In this document: positions 6,814-9,588 of the stretch, in pieces
Position numbering within the stretch: position 1 is the stretch's first letter
How the letters are laid out: each line of letters starts with the position of its first letter
Source: an uncultured Clostridia bacterium
Lineage (GTDB): Bacteria > Bacillota > Clostridia > Oscillospirales > Ruminococcaceae
Assembly: GCA_946183095.1 (NCBI GenBank)
Contig: CAMHBE010000055.1
Span: 1-9,588 of the forward strand
Length of the DNA: 9,588 nucleotides
Direction of reading: 5' to 3'
Program-made: the position numbers and the translations under genes
The notes under the pieces: model-generated
What the model was told of the DNA's origin: nothing
What the model saw: the letters and a program-made list of their open reading frames with translations, nothing else
Database searches by the model: none

Positions 6814-7293
6814 ATGTCAAAAGATCTGGAAAAGGAAAACAAGAAACTCAAGAAGAAAGCAAAAAGAAGCGGCAAGCTTGCTCTCATCCTGCTGCTGATA
6901 CTGCTCATCATCCTCCTGATATTCCTGCTGTTCAAGCCTTTCGGCTTCGGAATGGGATTGCTCAGCAACGGCACAGGCGGCAGCGCTCCCGGCGGCTCCG
7001 CACAGGCGGAAACTTCCGTATCCGCACAGGCTGCCGATACCACCGCACCCGCAGAAAATGACGCTGAACAGATATCCTATATCGACGTGACGATAAAGGA
7101 TGCCGCCTACATCTGCGACGGCGAAGAAATAACGCTCGACGACCTTATTGCCCGTATCACCGCGCGAAACATGAACACGATAGTGCGTCTGCACAACGAC
7201 AACGGTATCATCGACGCTTACGACAAGCTGACAGCCGCGCTCGAACAGAACAGCATCCCGTTTGAGAAAGACTCCTCCTTCGATGTAGAGTAA
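6814..7293 (+). CDS. second ExbD-like bitopic membrane protein, no acidic residue in its helix
   Basis: A 159-residue protein. A Lys-rich cytoplasmic N-terminus (1-21) leads into one Leu/Ile-rich helix (22-40), then a Gly/Ser/Ala-rich linker (50-85) and a small domain at 87-150. That domain (YIDVTIKDAAYICDGEEITL, then NTIVRLHNDNGIIDAYDKL) follows the order of ExbD periplasmic domains: strand, DG turn, Leu-containing helix, strand ending in a polar/acidic turn, helix. Unlike ExbD, the membrane helix contains no Asp or Glu, so it cannot carry protons itself. An AAGGAG ribosome binding site at 6801-6806 supports the start, 18 nt after the preceding stop. It is the last gene before the terminator. 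Alternatively it may be an unrelated single-pass sensor; the ExbD resemblance is by eye. Confidence 0.65.
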   Translation: MSKDLEKENKKLKKKAKRSGKLALILLLILLIILLIFLLFKPFGFGMGLLSNGTGGSAPGGSAQAETSVSAQAADTTAPAENDAEQISYIDVTIKDAAYICDGEEITLDDLIARITARNMNTIVRLHNDNGIIDAYDKLTAALEQNSIPFEKDSSFDVE

Positions 7294-7370
7294 GCGGAGA
7301 CTGCGCGTTCACTGCCCGATGCAGAGCCTTAACCGCCAAAGGTGCATACGAGACGCGTTTACCAAAGGAA
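7294..7370. other. short spacer before the shared terminator
   Basis: This stretch between the last gene of the plus-strand operon and the terminator holds no convincing gene. A frame beginning at 7319 reads through the terminator hairpin, has no ribosome binding site and looks spurious. Confidence 0.5.
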
Positions 7371-7424
7371 AAAGCAAAAAGACCTCAACTATCCGTTATC
7401 CGATAGTTAAGGTCTTTTTGCTTT
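7371..7424. terminator. probable bidirectional intrinsic terminator
   Basis: AAAGCAAAAAGACCT at 7371-7385 pairs with its exact reverse complement at 7410-7424; after one C/A mismatch, AACTATC at 7387-7393 pairs with GATAGTT at 7402-7408 around an 8-nt loop. The total is 22 base pairs. The A-rich left arm and T-rich right arm give a U-rich 3' side on both strands, so it can end the chemoreceptor operon (plus) and the thioredoxin operon (minus), which converge here. Confidence 0.9.
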
Positions 7425-7447
7425 CTATAAAGTCTTATCATTCGGGT

Positions 7448-7515
7448 GCAGCGCCGCGCTGCCGCCGGGGTCAAGGGGCGGCGTCAGCGCCCTTGCGGGG
7501 GCGGGCGGTGCCCGC
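7448..7515. repeat. cluster of three small GC-rich inverted repeats
   Basis: Three perfect 6-bp inverted repeats follow one another: GCAGCG/CGCTGC (7448-7462, loop CCG), GCCGCC/GGCGGC (7461-7482, 10-nt loop) and GCGGGC/GCCCGC (7501-7515, loop GGT). The first two share bases 7461-7462. They lie between the trxB stop and the shared terminator, and the last begins 11 nt after the trxB stop on the minus strand. The stretch is far richer in GC than nearby intergenic DNA. It could form a structured trxB 3' UTR or be a dispersed intergenic repeat. Confidence 0.65.
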
Positions 7516-7526
7516 AGTATCCGTCA

Positions 7527-8429
7527 TCACTCGCTTATATACTTTATCGCTGCTGTTGCTGCAACTGCACCGTCGGCGGCTGCGGTAACGAGCTGACGGA
7601 CGGACTTTACGCGGTTGTCACCTGCGGCGAAGATGCCGGGAACGTTGGTGAGGCAGTCCTCGCCCGCCTCGATGTAACCTGAGTCGTCGAGCCTGATGAG
7701 CTGCGCGAAATTCTGATTTTCGGGAATGCGTCCGACTGCAACAAACAGACCGTTCAGCTCTATCGTGCTCACCTCGCCGGTGTTCCTGTCGGTAACTTCT
7801 ATGCTCGTGAGACGCTTGTCCGCGTTCAGCTTCGTCACAGTGCTGTTGTAGATGAACTTCACATTGCTGCGCTGTTTCAGAGCGTTCACAGTTGCTTCAT
7901 CGCCGCGGAACGCGTCACGGCGGTGTATCAGATATACCGTCTCCGCAAGATCGGACAGGTAGAGCGCATCTTCAAGCGCCGTGTTCCCGCCGCCTACGAC
8001 AGCTACAGTCTTTTTGCGGTAGAATGCACCGTCACAGGTCGCACAGTAGGATATGCCCCTGCCGACGAGCTGCTCCTCGCCCTCGACACCGAGTTTGCGG
8101 TTCTCCGAGCCTGTCGCGATTATAACCGCTTTCGCGGTGTAGGTGTTGTCGGGCGTTACGACAGTCTTTTCGGCACCGTCCTTTATCTCCGTCACCTTTT
8201 CAAATACTATCTCCGCGCCCAGTGCGGTTGCCTGCTCGTATATCTTGTTTGCAAAATCAAGCCCCGATATGTGCGCCGCTGCCGGGTAATTCTCTATGTC
8301 AGGGGTGTTGATTATCTGTCCGCCGTAGGTCATGGCTTCAAGCACCAGCACCGTCTTCGATGCACGGCGGGCATATATCGCGGCGGTAAGACCCGCGGGA
8401 CCCGCTCCGACGATTATTATGTCGTACAT
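7527..8429 (-). CDS. trxB: thioredoxin-disulfide reductase
   Basis: A 300-residue FAD flavoenzyme that uses NADPH to reduce thioredoxin, of normal bacterial low-molecular-weight length. Features in order: FAD-binding GAGPAG at 8-13, ATG at 105-107, the redox-active CATC at 129-132 followed by Asp133, NADPH-binding GGGNTA at 146-151, HRRDAFRGD at 169-177 (NADP-phosphate contacts; HRRxxFR pattern), and C-terminal FAD motif GIFAAGDNR at 265-273 with Asp271. The HRR motif favours NADPH rather than NADH or ferredoxin as donor. It is the last gene of the redox operon, one base after the trxA stop, and is probably translationally coupled to it. Confidence 0.96.
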   Translation of the reverse strand: MYDIIIVGAGPAGLTAAIYARRASKTVLVLEAMTYGGQIINTPDIENYPAAAHISGLDFANKIYEQATALGAEIVFEKVTEIKDGAEKTVVTPDNTYTAKAVIIATGSENRKLGVEGEEQLVGRGISYCATCDGAFYRKKTVAVVGGGNTALEDALYLSDLAETVYLIHRRDAFRGDEATVNALKQRSNVKFIYNSTVTKLNADKRLTSIEVTDRNTGEVSTIELNGLFVAVGRIPENQNFAQLIRLDDSGYIEAGEDCLTNVPGIFAAGDNRVKSVRQLVTAAADGAVAATAAIKYISE

Positions 8430-8430
8430 A

Positions 8431-8742
8431 TCAGCCTCCTATGAACTTCACGATCTCGGGCTTCGGCTTGAATCCTACGCTGCGGGATGCTTCCTTGCCG
8501 CCCTTGAACAGCACGAGACAGGGAATGCTCGAAACGTTGTAGTCGTATGCGATATCGTCCTCATCGTCAATATTTATCGAAACGAACTTAACTTCCGGAT
8601 GCTCGTCGGCAAGCCCCTCTATCACTGGCTTGAGCATCTGGCAGGGTCCGCACCATTCCGCGTTGAAATCGGCAACTACCGGCTTGTCGGACTTCAATAC
8701 TTCGCTCTCGAAATTTTCCTTTGTTATTTGAATCACACTCAT
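8431..8742 (-). CDS. trxA: thioredoxin
   Basis: A 103-residue single-domain thioredoxin, a cytoplasmic dithiol reductant and partner of the reductase encoded next. The active site WCGPC has its cysteines at 31 and 34; the cis-proline is Pro74 in SSIPC. Two differences from Escherichia coli thioredoxin are visible: the residue matching Trp28 is Asn27 (DFNAEWCGPC), and the residue after the cis-proline, usually Thr, is Cys75, giving a third cysteine close to the active site. The start overlaps the upstream regulator stop as ATGA (8739-8742), and its AAGGAG ribosome binding site lies inside that gene. It should also be able to reduce the peroxidase at the head of the operon. Confidence 0.96.
   Translation of the reverse strand: MSVIQITKENFESEVLKSDKPVVADFNAEWCGPCQMLKPVIEGLADEHPEVKFVSINIDDEDDIAYDYNVSSIPCLVLFKGGKEASRSVGFKPKPEIVKFIGG
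8435..8440 (-). promoter_or_regulatory. trxB ribosome binding site embedded in the end of trxA
   Basis: AGGAGG on the minus strand lies 5 nt before the trxB ATG and is formed within the last codons of trxA (ATA GGA GGC, Ile-Gly-Gly). Ribosomes finishing trxA therefore pass directly over this site. Confidence 0.85.
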
Positions 8743-9188
8743 GATATTTTCTCCTTCTCAATGTTATTCAGTATCTTGCGGATGATCGTACCGAGCTGTG
8801 AACATTCGTCGCTGTCCAGCCCGATACACTCCTCCATTTTTACGGGAACAGCCATGACCTTGTCCTGCAAGGCGCACCCCCTGTCGGTGAGCGCTATCGA
8901 AAGACTGCGTTCATCGTCATGCGAGCGCGTTCTTGTGATAAATCCCTTTGCTTCGAGTTTTTTCAGTATCGGCGTGAGAGTGCTCGGGTCGAGGAGCAAT
9001 GCCGCGCTGAGCTCCTTTACATTTGAGCTTCCGATCTCCCAGAAATACTGCATCACGATATATTGTGTGTAGGTGAGGTCGAATTCATTCAGCATATCGC
9101 CGTACAGACGCGTTATCTCCTTGGCACACAGATATATCGGGAAGCAAAGCTGATTTTTCAGCCGAAGCTGTTCATGCACTTCCGGCAT
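8739..9188 (-). CDS. OhrR-like MarR family peroxide-sensing repressor
   Basis: A 149-residue MarR regulator close to OhrR/SarZ/MgrA proteins. Near the N-terminus KNQLCFPIY places Cys15 at the position of the reactive cysteine of Bacillus subtilis OhrR; Tyr29 and Tyr40, which hydrogen-bond that cysteine in OhrR, are also present. The winged helix-turn-helix spans about 50-105: VKELSAALLLDPSTLTPILK is the recognition region and RSHDDERS the wing, with the conserved Asp/Arg. Oxidation of Cys15 would release DNA and derepress the operon, as known for OhrR. It starts 4 nt after the peroxidase stop, with a weak ribosome binding site, so it is probably translated by coupling. OhrR usually controls ohr, which is not seen here; autoregulation of this operon is an inference, since its promoter lies outside the window. 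Confidence 0.9.
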   Translation of the reverse strand: MPEVHEQLRLKNQLCFPIYLCAKEITRLYGDMLNEFDLTYTQYIVMQYFWEIGSSNVKELSAALLLDPSTLTPILKKLEAKGFITRTRSHDDERSLSIALTDRGCALQDKVMAVPVKMEECIGLDSDECSQLGTIIRKILNNIEKEKIS

Positions 9189-9192
9189 GGTT

Positions 9193-9588
9193 TTACTTCA
9201 GGAGCGCGGCGATATCTGCATCGAAACTTTCGGGCTTCGAAGTCGGGTCAAAGCGCTTTACCGCGTTGCCGTTCTTGTCAACGAGGAACTTTGTGAAATT
9301 CCACTTGATATCGTTCGGCTTTTTGCAGGTGGTGCTCATACCCTTAATAGCAGCCATTGCTGCCTTGTTCTTCATACCCTGTATCTCTTCTGTGGGCTGT
9401 GCGTCTTTGAGGTAGGTGTACAGCGGCAGCTCTGTTTCGCCGTTCACATCTATCTTCGACATCTGCTCGAACTGTGTCTGATATCTTGCGGTGCAGAACT
9501 CGTGGATCTCCTCATCGGAACCGGGAGCCTGCTTGCCGAACTGGTTGCACGGGAAGTCGAGGACTTCAAACCCCTGATCGTGGTATTT
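9193..9588 (-). CDS. glutathione peroxidase family protein, N-terminus beyond the window
   Basis: The frame is open to the right edge and ends with TAA at 9193-9195, giving the C-terminal 131 residues of a family of about 160-180. The GPx signature FPCNQFGKQAPGS follows shortly after the edge, and IKWNFTKFLVDKNG carries the Trp and Asn of the catalytic tetrad. The catalytic Cys or Sec, expected about 35 residues before the signature, is not in the window. Bacterial members of this type are usually thioredoxin-dependent, matching the downstream trxA and trxB. They reduce hydrogen peroxide or organic peroxides in the cytoplasm. An internal ATG at 9462 opens a shorter frame, but homology continues upstream of it, so it is not the true start. 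Confidence 0.93.
   Translation of the reverse strand, partial: KYHDQGFEVLDFPCNQFGKQAPGSDEEIHEFCTARYQTQFEQMSKIDVNGETELPLYTYLKDAQPTEEIQGMKNKAAMAAIKGMSTTCKKPNDIKWNFTKFLVDKNGNAVKRFDPTSKPESFDADIAALLK

Noticed and set aside
5471..7293. Zorya defence system (ZorA/ZorB) or flagellar MotA/MotB
   Set aside because: There is no OmpA-like peptidoglycan-binding domain in the bitopic proteins, no long helical ZorA tail, and no ZorC/D/E-type or flagellar gene nearby.
7319..7588. Possible small plus-strand gene
   Set aside because: It would read through the terminator hairpin, the GC-rich repeats and into the 3' end of trxB, with no ribosome binding site.
7923..9072. Plus-strand open frames opposite trxB, trxA and the MarR gene
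   Set aside because: The minus-strand genes carry full family motifs; these frames do not and lack start signals.
9193..9462. Separate 89-residue protein starting at the internal ATG
   Set aside because: Glutathione peroxidase homology, including the FPCNQFG motif, continues upstream in frame to the window edge.

Overview
The window looks like chromosome from an anaerobic Firmicute of the Clostridia, most likely a Ruminococcus or other Oscillospiraceae member. This is inferred from three things: strong AGGAGG-type ribosome binding sites, sigma-A-like promoters with 17-bp spacers, and a gene set of PaaK plus a tandem-ACT protein, an OhrR-type regulator with thioredoxin genes, and a YgiQ radical SAM protein. 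No rRNA, tRNA, CRISPR array, transposase or phage gene is visible. All recognised genes appear intact except the two cut by the window edges.

Layout. (1) Positions 1-1228, minus strand: N-terminal ~60% of a YgiQ-family radical SAM protein. (2) 1229-1440: non-coding DNA with two strong inverted repeats. (3) 1441-3204, minus strand: a two-gene operon with a phenylacetate-CoA ligase (paaK) followed by a tandem-ACT protein. (4) 3205-3501: a divergent intergenic region with two well-formed promoters pointing apart. Each has the same 9-mer, TTGCACAAA, exactly 5 nt upstream of its -35 box. (5) 3502-7293, plus strand: a tightly packed four-gene operon with a transmembrane chemoreceptor, a MotA/TolQ/ExbB-like channel protein and two different ExbD-like single-pass proteins. 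(6) 7371-7424: a long, probably bidirectional terminator shared with the convergent operon, then GC-rich hairpins. (7) 7527-9588, minus strand: a thiol-redox operon in the order glutathione peroxidase (N-terminus outside the window), OhrR-like MarR repressor, thioredoxin, thioredoxin reductase. The last three junctions are tight or overlapping.

How the parts may work together. The redox operon is self-contained: the reductase passes NADPH electrons to thioredoxin, which can reduce the peroxidase, and the MarR protein keeps the peroxide-sensing Cys15/Tyr29/Tyr40 set of OhrR. The least familiar part is the centre. A chemoreceptor is apparently co-transcribed with a proton-channel pair and a second ExbD-like subunit whose membrane helix has no acidic residue, and no TonB, flagellar or Che genes lie nearby. 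The matched promoters suggest this membrane module is co-regulated with the aryl-acetate activating paaK operon. Co-regulation and the function of the module are inferences; the gene order, motif positions and residues are read directly from the sequence.
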